A DNA stretch of 64,000 nt from Phycisphaeraceae bacterium D3-23 (GTDB lineage Bacteria > Planctomycetota > Phycisphaerae > Phycisphaerales > Phycisphaeraceae): assembly GCA_039555135.1 (NCBI GenBank), contig CP114179.1:2914001-2978000 (forward strand), in the 5' to 3' direction. Of the stretch, positions 50,432 to 60,874 are shown in pieces (within the stretch, counting starts at the first letter, position 1; the number at the start of each line of letters is the position of its first letter). The translations under genes were made by a program, and so were the position numbers. The notes beneath the pieces are model-generated. The model worked only from the letters and a program-made list of their open reading frames with translations, ran no database searches and had not been told where the DNA came from.

Positions 50432-53400
50432 TCAGGCGGTGCCGGCGGCTTTGCCTTCGGGGGTGAAGTCGGCGGGGCGGGGGGTGCCGTGCCAGAGGAA
50501 GTGGAGGGTGCGTTTGAGGTCGTCGAAGACGAGCATGATGCAGGGGAGGACGACGAGGATCATGACCGTCGCGCTGATGAGTCCCGCGGCGATGGAGATG
50601 CCCATGGGGATGAGGAAGCGTGCCTGGAAGGATTGTTCGGTGATGAGCGGGAGGAGCCCCAGCACGGTGGTGACGGTGGTGAGGAAGATCGCGCGGAGGC
50701 GGGCCTGGCCTGCGGCGACGAGGGAGTCGTAGACAGAGTCGCCGGCCTCGCGTCGCTGGTTGTAAAACTGCACGAGGATGAGCGAGTCGTTGACGACGAT
50801 GCCCGAGAGCGCGACGAAGCCGATCAGGGAGAGGAAGGTGATGTCGAAGCCGAGGATGAAGTGCCCCCAGATGAGGCCGATGGTGGCGAAGGGGATGACG
50901 CACATGACGAGGATGGGCTGGAAGTAGCTTTGGAAGAGCCATGCAAGGATGACATAGATCATGAGCATGGCGAGGCCGAACCCCAGCGGGAGTGTGGAGA
51001 AGGCGTCGGCCATCTGTTCCTGTCGGCCCGAGAAGCCGACGGTGAGGCCGGGGTACTTGGCTTCGAGTTTGTCGAAGAGGTTGGGCAGGGGCTCGCCATT
51101 TGCGCCGAGGATCGGTTGGTCGTCTTCGTCTTTGGGCCCGGCCTTGAGCGCGGCGGTGACCTCTTCGGGGCTGGTGCCTTGTTCGACGCTGGCGGTGACG
51201 GTGACGGCGCGTTGGCCGTCGACGCGGTTGATGGATGCGTAGGACGAGCCGGTCTCGAGCTCGACGAGCTCGCGCATCGGGACGGGGACGCCCAGGGCGT
51301 TGATGAGCCAGGCGTTTTGGACCTGCACAATCGAGGCGCGGGTGTCCTGGTCGATGCGGACGCGGACGTCGATGTCCTCCTCGCGGTCGGCGAAGGTGTG
51401 GGCGTCGAGCCCGAAGAGGAACCCGCGGAGCTGGCGGTTGACTTCGAGGTTGTTGAGGCCCATCGCCTGGGCGTCGGCGTTGACGCGGACCTGGATCTCC
51501 TGCCGGCCCTGGTTCGCGTCGTCGGCGATGTCGAAGAGCTGCGGGTAGCCGGCGAGCGCTTCGCGGACCTCGGCGGTGGCGAGGCGGAGGGTCTCGGGGT
51601 CGGCGCTGGACAGGCGGATGGTGATGTCGGGGCCGCCCGGTCCGCCGGCCATCTGCTCGAAGCTCATGCGTTCGACGTCGTCGACCTTGCCGACCAGCGC
51701 GCGGCGGATGTCGTCGATCACGACCGGGGCGGGGGTGTCGCGGTCCTCGACGGGGGAGAGCTCGACGAACATCTGCGCGACGTGTGACGATGCGCCGTTG
51801 GATTGGCCGGTCTCGATGTCGCTGCTGGCGCCGACGATGGTCTCGACGAACTTGACTTCTTCCTGCGCGAGCACGGCCCGCTCGATGCGGTCGACGGCGT
51901 CCTGGGTCTGGTTGATCGGCGTGCCGATGGGCAGGCGGATATTGACCATGACGGACTCGGCGTCGTCGGAGGACATGAAGACGAAGCCGACGCGCTTGCC
52001 CGCGACCAGGCCGAACGAGATGGAGAGCGCCATGACGGCGACGCAGAGGGTGAGGTAGCGGAAGCGGAGTGCGACGCCGAGGAAGCGCGCGAAGCCCGGA
52101 GCGATTTTTTCTGTGATCAGCCGGTCGCGCCAGTCCTCGTACTTGCGTAATGCACGGCTGAGTCTGTTGGACCGGGCCTTGTCGCGCTTGCTGAGCGAGT
52201 GGCCCATGTGGCTGGGGAGGATGAGCAGCGACTCGACCAGCGACATGGCGAGCGCGCAGGCGACGACAAGCGGGAGCGCGCCAAGCAGCGTGCCGATCTG
52301 GCCTTTGATGAAGGTGAGCGGGAGGAACGCGACGATCGAGGTGAGGACGGTGGCGACGACGGGCCAGAACACTTCGTTGGTGCCGTGGATGGAGGAGTCT
52401 TCGGCGGATTCGCCGGCGTTGTCGTGGTGGGTCTGGATGTTCTCGGCGACGACGATGGCGTCGTCGACGAGGAGCCCCATGACGACGATGAGGCCGAACA
52501 TAGTGAGCAGGTTGAGGGTGATGTCGAGGTAGGCCATCAGCAGGAGCGTGCCTGCGATGGCGGTGACGAGGCCCGCACCGACCCAGAGCGCGACGCGCCA
52601 GTTGAGGAAGATGAGCAGCGTGCCGAAGACGAGGAACGCGCCGTAGATGGCGTTTCTTGTGAGCAGGTCGAGTCGGCCTTCGACGAAGCGAGCGAGGTCG
52701 GTCGCGGTGCCGATCGTTGCGTCTTGGGGGAGCGGTCGTGAGGGGTTGGCGCCTTTCTCCCAGGCAAGTTCGTAGTCGGATTTGTACTCGACGACGGGTT
52801 CGCCGGGGCGTGTCATGCCGCGGGCCATCTGCTTGCGAAGGCGTTCGCCGGCGGGGACGGTGTAGGGCCGGCCGCTGCGTCCGTCGGCATAAGCGCGGAC
52901 CATGCGGGCGATGTGGACGATGTCCTGGTTGCCGGTCTTGAAGATGGTGATGTCGGCCGACGGGTCGCCGCTGTAGGTGAGGTGGACGTCTTCATCGACG
53001 AACGACTCACTGACCTGTGCGACGTCGCGGACGTGGATGGCCCGGCCCTGGTTGTCGACGACGAGCGGGATCGCCTCGATGGCCTGCGCGCGTTCCTCGG
53101 TGCCCAGCGTGCGGAGCGAGACGTTGCCGGTGTCGGTCTTGATCGTGCCGCCGGGGATGTCGGTCATCCAACTGCGGATGGTGTCGGTGATGGTGGGCAG
53201 CGAGAGCCCGTACTCGAGCATGGCGAGCTCGTCGACATCGACCTGCAGCTCGTACTGGCGCACGCCGCCGATGAGGACTTCGCCCATGCCCGATAGCTCA
53301 CGCAGGTCGTCGCGGATGGTGCGGATCGCCTGCTTGAGGACGGCCGGCTCCATGTCGCCGTGCACCGCCAGGCGGATGACGGGCATGCGGGGCTCGATGA

Positions 53401-53791
53401 GCTGCGATGTAATCTCGTCGGCTTCGCCGGGCAGGTCCTGCAGGCCGTCGATCGCGCGTTCGACATCGTCCATCGCGGTCGCGACATCGGCGCCTTCTTT
53501 AAAGCGGATCGTGATGCCGCCGCCGCCCTCCGCCACATTGGTGATGAGTTCGTCGATCGCCTCGATGTTGTCGAAGGCGTCCTCGACTTTGATCGCCAAG
53601 GATTCCTCGACCTCTTCGGGCGCCGCGCCGGGGTAGGGGAGTTTGACGACGGCGGTGTCGGCCTCGACCTCGGGGAAGAACTGCTTGCGCAGGTTGAGCC
53701 CCGCCACGATGCCGGTGATCAGGATCGCGGCCATGAGCAGGTTGACCACGACGGGTTTGCGGACGCCGAACGCCGCGATGCCCATGTTCAT
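50432..53791 (-). CDS. RND efflux permease (AcrB/MexF type)
   Basis: A protein of 1119 residues. It has 12 expected helices: one at 12-32, a cluster at about 365-560 with the LLVDDAIVVAEN block (paired Asp in TM4), and a second cluster at about 900-1080 with GIVVNDSLILV. Two large periplasmic loops lie between. It is a proton-driven drug or lipophile exporter of the inner membrane and needs the adaptor encoded immediately upstream, whose stop overlaps its start. No outer-membrane factor is adjacent. Confidence 0.95.
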   Translation of the reverse strand: MNMGIAAFGVRKPVVVNLLMAAILITGIVAGLNLRKQFFPEVEADTAVVKLPYPGAAPEEVEESLAIKVEDAFDNIEAIDELITNVAEGGGGITIRFKEGADVATAMDDVERAIDGLQDLPGEADEITSQLIEPRMPVIRLAVHGDMEPAVLKQAIRTIRDDLRELSGMGEVLIGGVRQYELQVDVDELAMLEYGLSLPTITDTIRSWMTDIPGGTIKTDTGNVSLRTLGTEERAQAIEAIPLVVDNQGRAIHVRDVAQVSESFVDEDVHLTYSGDPSADITIFKTGNQDIVHIARMVRAYADGRSGRPYTVPAGERLRKQMARGMTRPGEPVVEYKSDYELAWEKGANPSRPLPQDATIGTATDLARFVEGRLDLLTRNAIYGAFLVFGTLLIFLNWRVALWVGAGLVTAIAGTLLLMAYLDITLNLLTMFGLIVVMGLLVDDAIVVAENIQTHHDNAGESAEDSSIHGTNEVFWPVVATVLTSIVAFLPLTFIKGQIGTLLGALPLVVACALAMSLVESLLILPSHMGHSLSKRDKARSNRLSRALRKYEDWRDRLITEKIAPGFARFLGVALRFRYLTLCVAVMALSISFGLVAGKRVGFVFMSSDDAESVMVNIRLPIGTPINQTQDAVDRIERAVLAQEEVKFVETIVGASSDIETGQSNGASSHVAQMFVELSPVEDRDTPAPVVIDDIRRALVGKVDDVERMSFEQMAGGPGGPDITIRLSSADPETLRLATAEVREALAGYPQLFDIADDANQGRQEIQVRVNADAQAMGLNNLEVNRQLRGFLFGLDAHTFADREEDIDVRVRIDQDTRASIVQVQNAWLINALGVPVPMRELVELETGSSYASINRVDGQRAVTVTASVEQGTSPEEVTAALKAGPKDEDDQPILGANGEPLPNLFDKLEAKYPGLTVGFSGRQEQMADAFSTLPLGFGLAMLMIYVILAWLFQSYFQPILVMCVIPFATIGLIWGHFILGFDITFLSLIGFVALSGIVVNDSLILVQFYNQRREAGDSVYDSLVAAGQARLRAIFLTTVTTVLGLLPLITEQSFQARFLIPMGISIAAGLISATVMILVVLPCIMLVFDDLKRTLHFLWHGTPRPADFTPEGKAAGTA

Positions 53792-55188
53792 GGCTGGGCC
53801 TCGCCGGAGTTTGCGTTGGCCGCGGCGTTGTGGGCTGCGGCTTCAGGGTCATCCGTTGCTTCGTCGCCGAGCGACATGACGACCGGCTCGACGTGCTGGC
53901 CATCAAGGATCGAGACCGACGCGTTGACGACGACGAGTTCGCCGGCCTCAAGCGGCGTGCTGAGCACGACCCACTGCGTGTCCGGCAGCCCGAGTTGGGG
54001 CAGCGGGCCTTCGTGCTCAAAGAGGACGGTGACGGCCCGGCTGGTGAGGGTGTTGTCGAGGACGAGCCGGACCCGGCCGTCACGGATCGCGCGGGCGGGC
54101 ACGACCCATCGCGGCTGGATGTCGTTGGTGGTGACGCTGGCCATAACGAACGCGCCTAGCGCGAGGCGCTGGATCCCGCCGCCCGACGCGATCTGCGTGA
54201 GGGCGGTGTCGGGCTGTTCGAGCAGTGCGTAGGCGGTGAACGTGCGGGTGCCGGGGTCGTTGGTCGTGCCCAGCCGGGCGACCGTGGCCTCGAACGGCGG
54301 GCAGTCGGGCGGGAGGTGTCGGGTCGTGACGAGCACGCGGTTGTCTTTCTCGATGCCGTAACGCGCACTCGCGGGGAGCTGCAGGGCGATCTCGATGATG
54401 CGTGGGTCGACGATCCGGGCCACCCGTGCGCCGGGCATGAGGTTTTCGCCTTCTTCGATGTCGAGGGCTTCGATGATGCCGTCCATCGGGCTGGTGATCG
54501 TGCAGCGGTCGACGTTGCTCTGCGCGGTGGCCTGCCGGGCGACGAGGCCGAGCCGCTGCGCGTCGAGCGCGGACCGGCGGGGGGTGAGCCCGTCGATCGC
54601 CTGGTTCGTCGCGAGGGTCTGGCGCTGCGCGGCGAGCAGCACGCGGAAGAAGCGGTCGGCGTCCTGCCGCGAGGCTCGGCCCCGCTCAAACTCGGCTAAC
54701 TGCCGGTCGTACTCTTGTTGCGCGATACGGACCTCTTCGTTCTCGATCGCGAGTTGTTCGTTGAGCCGCGTGGTATCGACTTCGAGCTGCGCCAGCGACG
54801 CGTCGACCTCGGCGAGCTGCGCGTTGGCGGCGTCGAGGTCCTGCTGGAAGTTGGTGTCGTCGAGCTGCGCGAGGAGCTGGCCCTTCGTGACGGGGTTGCC
54901 GACCTCGATATCGTCGGGGATCGTGAGGACGGTCGTGCCCACCCGCGCGGGGACGTCGGCGTTGAGCTTGGGCATGGTCTCGCCGTAGCCCGACCACTGG
55001 CGGGCGAGATCGACGGTCTTGGCACGCATGACCTGGACATGGACGGTGCGGTCGGCGGGGTCGGTGGTTTCGAGTTGTTTGGCGGAGCTTTCGAGTGCTT
55101 TGTAGACCGCGCTGCCGACCATCAGAATGACGAGCCCGAGGAAGACCCGGAAGGTGAGGGCGATAGCTTTGGGGGACGGCCGTATCAT
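53788..55188 (-). CDS. RND periplasmic adaptor (membrane fusion protein)
   Basis: A protein of 466 residues. It has one N-terminal helix (about 9-28), a lipoyl-like half motif (GNPVTKGQLLAQLDDTNFQ), a coiled-coil hairpin rich in Glu/Gln (about 115-205), the second lipoyl half (ITSPMDGIIEALDIEEGENL) and beta-barrel parts. It is the first gene of the pump operon, overlapping the permease by ATGA. It links the permease to an outer-membrane channel. Confidence 0.92.
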   Translation of the reverse strand: MIRPSPKAIALTFRVFLGLVILMVGSAVYKALESSAKQLETTDPADRTVHVQVMRAKTVDLARQWSGYGETMPKLNADVPARVGTTVLTIPDDIEVGNPVTKGQLLAQLDDTNFQQDLDAANAQLAEVDASLAQLEVDTTRLNEQLAIENEEVRIAQQEYDRQLAEFERGRASRQDADRFFRVLLAAQRQTLATNQAIDGLTPRRSALDAQRLGLVARQATAQSNVDRCTITSPMDGIIEALDIEEGENLMPGARVARIVDPRIIEIALQLPASARYGIEKDNRVLVTTRHLPPDCPPFEATVARLGTTNDPGTRTFTAYALLEQPDTALTQIASGGGIQRLALGAFVMASVTTNDIQPRWVVPARAIRDGRVRLVLDNTLTSRAVTVLFEHEGPLPQLGLPDTQWVVLSTPLEAGELVVVNASVSILDGQHVEPVVMSLGDEATDDPEAAAHNAAANANSGEAQP

Positions 55189-55212
55189 CAGGCATCTCGC
55201 GGTGGGCGGGGC

Positions 55213-55252
55213 CGTACAGCGTACCGGGCGGGGCGTGTTTCGTACAGCGTAC
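55213..55252. promoter_or_regulatory. Two direct repeats CGTACAGCGTAC before the RND operon
   Basis: Identical 12-mers sit at 55213-55224 and 55241-55252, 28 bp apart. Each contains a GTACNNNGTAC inverted half-site. They lie 25-64 bp upstream of the adaptor start in the 202-bp gap divergent from a glycosyltransferase, so they could be operator sites. No regulator gene is adjacent. Confidence 0.5.
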
Positions 55253-55390
55253 TAACAGGTTCGTCATGTCGGTCCGGAGAGATTCGCGGATGGGGCTGGA
55301 TTCCCACCCGCGATCCCGTACAGTAGGAGCCGGGCCCGTCTTTGGCCGATAGAACGCACGAGTTCTTTCCTCTCCTGTCAGGGGTATCAC

Positions 55391-57673
55391 ATGCCTGTCT
55401 CGACCGATGGCTCGTCGAACCCGTCCGAGCGTTCGTACGCGGGGATGATCCCGCCGCGCGAGTCCGACGACCGACGGGCGCTGCTGATCCACGCCTGGTC
55501 CCAGATGGCGCAGCAGCACTGGGACACCGCGCTCAATGACCTCGCCCAGGAAGACCGCCTGGGCCCCGCCGGACGCATGGCCCAGCGCACCGCGGCCAAC
55601 ATGCGCGCGATGCGCAAGCACCGGCCCGAGGTCTACCAGCAGCTCTTCAAGCTCTTCCCCATCGACCTGCAAAACCGACACTACCGCCCGGTCCGCTCCA
55701 AGGGCGGGTGGATGACCATCGTCGTCCGCACGATCGAGGGCGACCACCTGCTCAACCACGTCGAAGACCCACACGCCGCCGCGCAGCGCGACGTCCGCAA
55801 GATGGCCGAGCCGTTCAAGCAGGACACACCCCTCCTGCTCTGCGGCCTCGCCGACGGCTACTTCTTCGAGGCGCTCACGCAGCGCCCCCGCGCCCACGAC
55901 GACGGCCGCATCACCGCGCTCTACCTCGCCGAGCCCGAGCCCGACCTCCTCCTCGCCAACTTCGCGCTCCACGACTACAGCGGCAAGACCGGCCCGATCG
56001 CAAGCCCATGGGTCGAGTGGCTCGTCGGCGCAAACTGGCACGACCAGCTCATCGTCAAACTCAACGACAACTGGATGCTCCCCGTGCCCGGCCTCGTCTT
56101 GGGCAACAAACAGATGCACGGCCCGGTCAAGGAAGCCCTCTCCCGCATCAAGGCCCATCGAAAACAGACCGCGACCACGCAGCATGAACAGGCCAAAGAA
56201 CACGACGCCTACGCGAATCGCAGCACCCTCGCGGCGTACCTCCGCGGGCAGGGCGGCCGAGCGCCGCGCGTCCTGCTGGTCGACTCGCGCTTCACCCACA
56301 CCCCCGACGGCGCGATCGACCAAATCGCCGACGGCTTCACGGACCTGGGCTGGGAGACGCACAAACTCGTCGAAGATCAGCCACACCACCGGCTGACGCC
56401 CCTCGCCGTGTGGCGCGCGCTCGGCGAGGTCAAACCCGATCTCGTCCTCGACGTCTCCAAGCAGTGGGCCCAGCGACGCGACGTCATCGACACCCGCATC
56501 CCGATCGTACGCTGGCTGCTCAATGAAGAATTGAGCGCAAAGCCCGACGCCGACCGCGCCAACCTCGCCCACCGCGACTTCGTCCTCGCACAAGTCAGCC
56601 CACTCACCGGCGGGCTCAAGGGCTACCCCGCCCGGCAGGTCCTGCCCATGCCCGGCATCGTCTCGATCGAAGGCAACCTACGCCAAACCGCCGCCGCCGA
56701 CCCCGACAGCGCGACCCACGACCTGCTCTACCTCGGCGACCACGCCGGCGAGCCCCGCAACCTGTTAGGCGACGTCACCGACCGGCTTAGCAACCCCAAG
56801 ATCCGCCAGCTCGCCCACCTCGTTGGCGAACAGATGCTCGACGACTACCGCGAAGGCAAGAACTACCCCACGCGCTGGCACATCGACCAGCTCGCCCGCC
56901 AGCTCACGGCCCAGGTCAAGGGGCTCAAACTCTCCGACAAGATCTACCGCCAGCTCGCCAACATCATGTTCGCGCCCTTCAACGAAACCCTCTACCGCGA
57001 CCAGGCGCTTCGCTGGGCCGCCGAGGTCGCTGCCGACATGGGGCTCACGCTCGCGCTCTACGGCAAGGGCTGGAAGAACCACGCCGACCTCGCCGCCCAC
57101 GCGCACGGCCGACCGTCCACCGAAAAACGACGCGACGAACTCACCGCGTCGGCAAAAATCAATCTACACGTCGCGCCGGGCTTCTGCCTGGACATCAAGC
57201 TCATGCAGGGCCTCGCCGTCGGCGGGTTCTTCCTTGTCCGAAGGCACCCGGCCGACGCGCTGCTGCCCGAGATGGTCGGCTTCCTCGACAACTACTGCGA
57301 CGCCTCGGCCCAGACCGTCGCCCAGGCCCGCGCGACCGCCGACCCTAAACACCTCCCCCAGCTCGAACGCCTGCTCGGACGCGCTCAGTGGATCACAGAC
57401 ATCGGCGCCGGCACCGACCCCATCGAATGCGTCCGCGCCTGCCTCCGCGGCGGCCTGCTCGACCGCCACCACGTCGCGCTCCCAAGACTCGACCAGACCG
57501 AGTTCGAAGACACCCCCCAACTCAAACAACGCATCGAGCGTTTCCTCAACGCCCCCGACAAACGCCTCGACATCATCCGAAAACAACGCGCCGCCATCGA
57601 ACACCGCCTGTCGTTCAGCAGCGGCCTCGCGCGCAGCATCAGCCGGATTGCGGAGTTGGTGGAGGCGGAGTGA
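55391..57673 (+). CDS. Large glycosyltransferase (CgeB-like, GT-B) with extra N-terminal domain
   Basis: A protein of 760 residues. Residues about 30-250 form an unassigned domain with TPLLLCGLADGYFFEAL and ALYLAEPEPDLLLANFAL, resembling the Rossmann-like start of motility-associated (Maf-type) proteins. Residues about 290-740 look like a CgeB-like glycosyltransferase: APRVLLVDSRF, LVLDVSKQW, DLLYLGDHAG, YGKGW, and near the end INLHVAPGFCLDIKLMQGLAVGGFFL followed by the acceptor-site region. It probably modifies a surface glycan or protein. The start is the ATG after a TATCAC stretch; no strong ribosome site. Confidence 0.78.
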   Translation: MPVSTDGSSNPSERSYAGMIPPRESDDRRALLIHAWSQMAQQHWDTALNDLAQEDRLGPAGRMAQRTAANMRAMRKHRPEVYQQLFKLFPIDLQNRHYRPVRSKGGWMTIVVRTIEGDHLLNHVEDPHAAAQRDVRKMAEPFKQDTPLLLCGLADGYFFEALTQRPRAHDDGRITALYLAEPEPDLLLANFALHDYSGKTGPIASPWVEWLVGANWHDQLIVKLNDNWMLPVPGLVLGNKQMHGPVKEALSRIKAHRKQTATTQHEQAKEHDAYANRSTLAAYLRGQGGRAPRVLLVDSRFTHTPDGAIDQIADGFTDLGWETHKLVEDQPHHRLTPLAVWRALGEVKPDLVLDVSKQWAQRRDVIDTRIPIVRWLLNEELSAKPDADRANLAHRDFVLAQVSPLTGGLKGYPARQVLPMPGIVSIEGNLRQTAAADPDSATHDLLYLGDHAGEPRNLLGDVTDRLSNPKIRQLAHLVGEQMLDDYREGKNYPTRWHIDQLARQLTAQVKGLKLSDKIYRQLANIMFAPFNETLYRDQALRWAAEVAADMGLTLALYGKGWKNHADLAAHAHGRPSTEKRRDELTASAKINLHVAPGFCLDIKLMQGLAVGGFFLVRRHPADALLPEMVGFLDNYCDASAQTVAQARATADPKHLPQLERLLGRAQWITDIGAGTDPIECVRACLRGGLLDRHHVALPRLDQTEFEDTPQLKQRIERFLNAPDKRLDIIRKQRAAIEHRLSFSSGLARSISRIAELVEAE

Positions 57674-57700
57674 TCCGCCTGCCCAGCCGCACGAATCCTC

Positions 57701-57839
57701 CGGCTGGTGGCCGGTGTCGAGTCCGCGAGCCCACGGAACGGGACAGCGGTTGAATCAACTCAACAAGTGGAGCATCAAGGCGCAGGGTGTTCACTCCGGG
57801 GGGGGCACTCGCGACTCGCTCCACCCCGGCCACCAGCCG
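57701..57839. repeat. CGGCTGGTGGCCGG inverted repeat pair
   Basis: A perfect 14-bp inverted repeat, 57701-57714 and 57826-57839, has related inner sequence (GAGTCCGCGAG against GACTCGCTCC). It fills part of the 294-bp gap between the glycosyltransferase and ppc; the rest shows nothing coding. Confidence 0.75.
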
Positions 57840-57967
57840 TAGCCGCCGCGTCACCACGCGGGGGCGGATGGCGGGGATGGTCACCCCCGGGCGTGGCCCG
57901 GCGGTTTCGTGGGCGTGTCAGGTCGGCTGCCAGGTCCCGGGTATCCCGATCATTCCGGCTTACCCGC

Positions 57968-60729
57968 TCACCCCGTCGTGCGGAGCCCGGCGGCGATGGC
58001 CTGGACGCTCAGGCGCAGCAGGTCGCCCTGCGGGTCGCGGCCGCGGCGCATGAGTTCGACCTGGATCAGGTTGAGCGGGTCGATGTAGGGGTTGCGTACG
58101 CGGATCGATCGCTTGAGCCAGGGGATGCCATCGAGCAACTCGTCGTGGCCCGTCAGCGCGAGCACGGCGTCGCGGGTGGTTTCGAACTCGGCGCGGACGG
58201 TGTCGTAGAGCCGCATCCCGCCGGCGCTGTCATCGCCCTCGGCGGCGAGCGCGGCGTAGTGTCGGCCGATCGCCATGTCGCACTTGGCCAGCGCGAGCTC
58301 GGCGTTGTGGATCATCCCGCGGAACATCGGCCAGCCGACGTACATCGCGCGCTGCACGGCCGGGTCGATCGTCGCCAGCCCGGTGCCCAATCCGTACCAC
58401 GCGGTGAGCAGGTGGCGGTTCTGCGTCCACGCGAACGTGTAGGGGATCGCGCGGAGGTTCTTGAGCTCGCGCGTGCCCCGGCGTCGGCTTGGCCTCGACC
58501 CGATGGGCAGCGTCTCGATCGTGTTGATCGGCGTCGCGCGGTCGAAGTACGAGAGGAACGCCTCGTCATCACGCAGCGCGCGGTACTTGTCGATCGATGC
58601 TTCGGTCGCGCGGTCGAGCGCGTCGGACCAGTCGCTCGACACGCGCTCGCGCTTATCGGTCGAGACCAGCAGCGTCGCCCAGCAGACCTGCTCGACATGG
58701 CGGAACGCGATCTCCGGGTCGTCGTAGCGCTCGGCCAGGACCTCGCCCTGCTCGGTGATGCGGATGCGGTGGTTGACGGATTCGGGCGGCAGCGACATCA
58801 CCCCGCGTGCGGCCGGCCCGCCGCCGCGGCCCAGCGAGCCGCCTCGGCCGTGGAACAGGACGAGCCCGACGCCGTGCGTTTTTGCGGTGACGGCCAGCCG
58901 GCTCTGCGCGTCGTAGAGCCGCCAGTTGGAGGCGAGGAACCCGCCGTCCTTGCACGAGTCCGAGTAGCCGACCATGCAGGTCTGCGTGCCGCCGGTGGCG
59001 TCGACGTGCGCGCGCGGTAGGGGGCGCAGTTGAGTAGTTCGTCGAGCGTGTCGTGCGCGTCGCGCAGGTCGTCGATGGTCTCGAACAGCGGGACCGCCGG
59101 GAGGACCGCCGCGGGGCGATCGAGCCCGAGGATGCCCGCGGCGAGCCGGCCGAGATACAGCATCGCGAGGACGTCGCTGGGCGTGTGTGTCATCGAGACG
59201 ATGAGCTCGCCCAGGGCATGCTGGCCGTAGTGCTCGGCGGTGTGCTGGAGCAGGACAAAGAGGTTGACGGTGTTGCGTGTCGGCTCGGTGAGCGCATCGA
59301 TGTCGAGCGCCTTCGCCGCAGCCGGGTCGATCGGCGCAGTGAGCAGGGCCTGGCGTTCTTGCTCGTCCATGTCGGCATAGTTCGTGCCGGGCGCGAGGTG
59401 GTCGAGTGTCTCGACGATCGCGTTGTGGAGCTGGCGCGAGTCTTCGCGGATGTCCAGCCGGGCGAGGTGGAGCCCGAAGACTTCGGTGCGGTCGATCCAG
59501 TCGCGGATCGCGCCGTGGGCGAGGGCGTCGTGGCCGTTGTCGCGCAGACTGCTGGCGATGGTGCGGAGGTCGGCGAGCAGGGCGTCGGCGTCGGCGTACC
59601 CGGCGTCGGGCCCGCCGTGGACCGGGTCGCACGTCGCGCTCACCGCCAAACGCGCATGGATGATGCGCAGCGCCTGGCGGTAGCGCTCACGCGGGTGCGC
59701 TGCGCCCATCGCCTGCGCCGTCTCGGGCCAGCGCTGGGCGTCGTCGATCATCTGCGCCAGCGCATCGCTCACCGGGTGGTGCTTCTCCGACATGCTCAGC
59801 GTCTGCTCGAGGTCGAGGCACTGGGCCATGTGCTTCTCGATGATCGCTTCGCGGAGCTTGACGAGCGTGGTGCGCGTGACCTCGGGCGTGACGAACGGGT
59901 TGCCGTCGCGGTCCCCACCGATCCACGTGCCAAAGCGGACGACACCGCGCACGCCGTCGAAGAGCTCCTGCTCATCGGGATAGGCGCGTTCGAGGGCCGT
60001 GTGCGCCCCGCGCATCAGCCAGGGCACGACCTGCCACAGCGAGTCCGCGACGAAGAGCGAGCGGTCGACCTCTTCGAGCACCGTCGGCCGGGTCGGCCGC
60101 AGCGTCTCGGTCTCCCAGAGGCAGTCGAGGTCGGCCTTGATCTTGCGCAGGGTCTGCTCGCGCTCGCGCGGCAGCGTGCCGGGCAGGTTGAGGTCGACCA
60201 GGTCCTTGCGCAGCCGGCCCAGTGTGTTGCGGATCGTGCGGCGCTTGGCCTCGGTCGGGTGGGCGGTGAAGACGAGGTCGACTTCGAGCCGTTGGAGTTG
60301 TTCGAGCACCTCCGCCGCGCTGAGCCCGCGGTCGGCGAGCTGCTGGATCGCGGCGCCCAGCGACTGGCCCAGCGCCTGGGGCGCGCTCGAGCGCTCCCGC
60401 GCCCGCAGCACCCGAACGCGGTGGCGGTCCTCCGCGAGGTTGGCCAGGTCGAAGAAGCACGCCAAGGCGCGCATGAGTTCGCCAAGTTGTTCGTCGTCGA
60501 GCGACGCGATCCGGTCGGTCAATGCTTCGCTGGCGCTGGCGTCACCTTCGCGCCGTTTCTTAGCGAGCGCGCGGACGTCTTCGACGAGGTCGAAGAGGCC
60601 TTCGCTGCCGTGCTGCTGGAGGACCTTGCCCAGCTCGAAGCCGAGCATGCGGACATCGCGGCGCAGGAGGAAGTCCGCGGGCTTGGGCTCGGTGGGTGCG
60701 TCGGGTGCGGGGGGCGGGTGCGCGCTCAT
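57968..60729 (-). pseudogene. ppc: Phosphoenolpyruvate carboxylase with a frameshift
   Basis: Two overlapping frames together give about 919 residues, normal for PEP carboxylase. The N-terminal frame (60729 to about 59017) has the catalytic His in FTAHPTEAKRRT and GGDRDGNPFVT. The C-terminal frame (about 59016 to 57968) has MVGYSDSCKDGG, FHGRGGSLGRGGGP, GWPMFRGMIHN and ends in IQAIAAGLRTTG-type sequence. The frames join in a GC dinucleotide run at 59008-59016, where removing one GC pair restores YRAHVDATGG. The protein would be truncated at about 75% if the shift is real. It makes oxaloacetate from PEP and bicarbonate; the carbonic anhydrase gene upstream fits this. Confidence 0.88.
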
Positions 60730-60874
60730 GGTGCTTGGGATTCGGTGTCGGATGTGGAGAAGACCCATCGCCGCGACGCGACGCCGGGCTGCTCAACGGG
60801 CCCTGCATTGCGTCGCAATGCGGCGAATCAAGCCAGGTCTGCACGGACGACTTTCGCCGTTCTGCTTTCACAGC

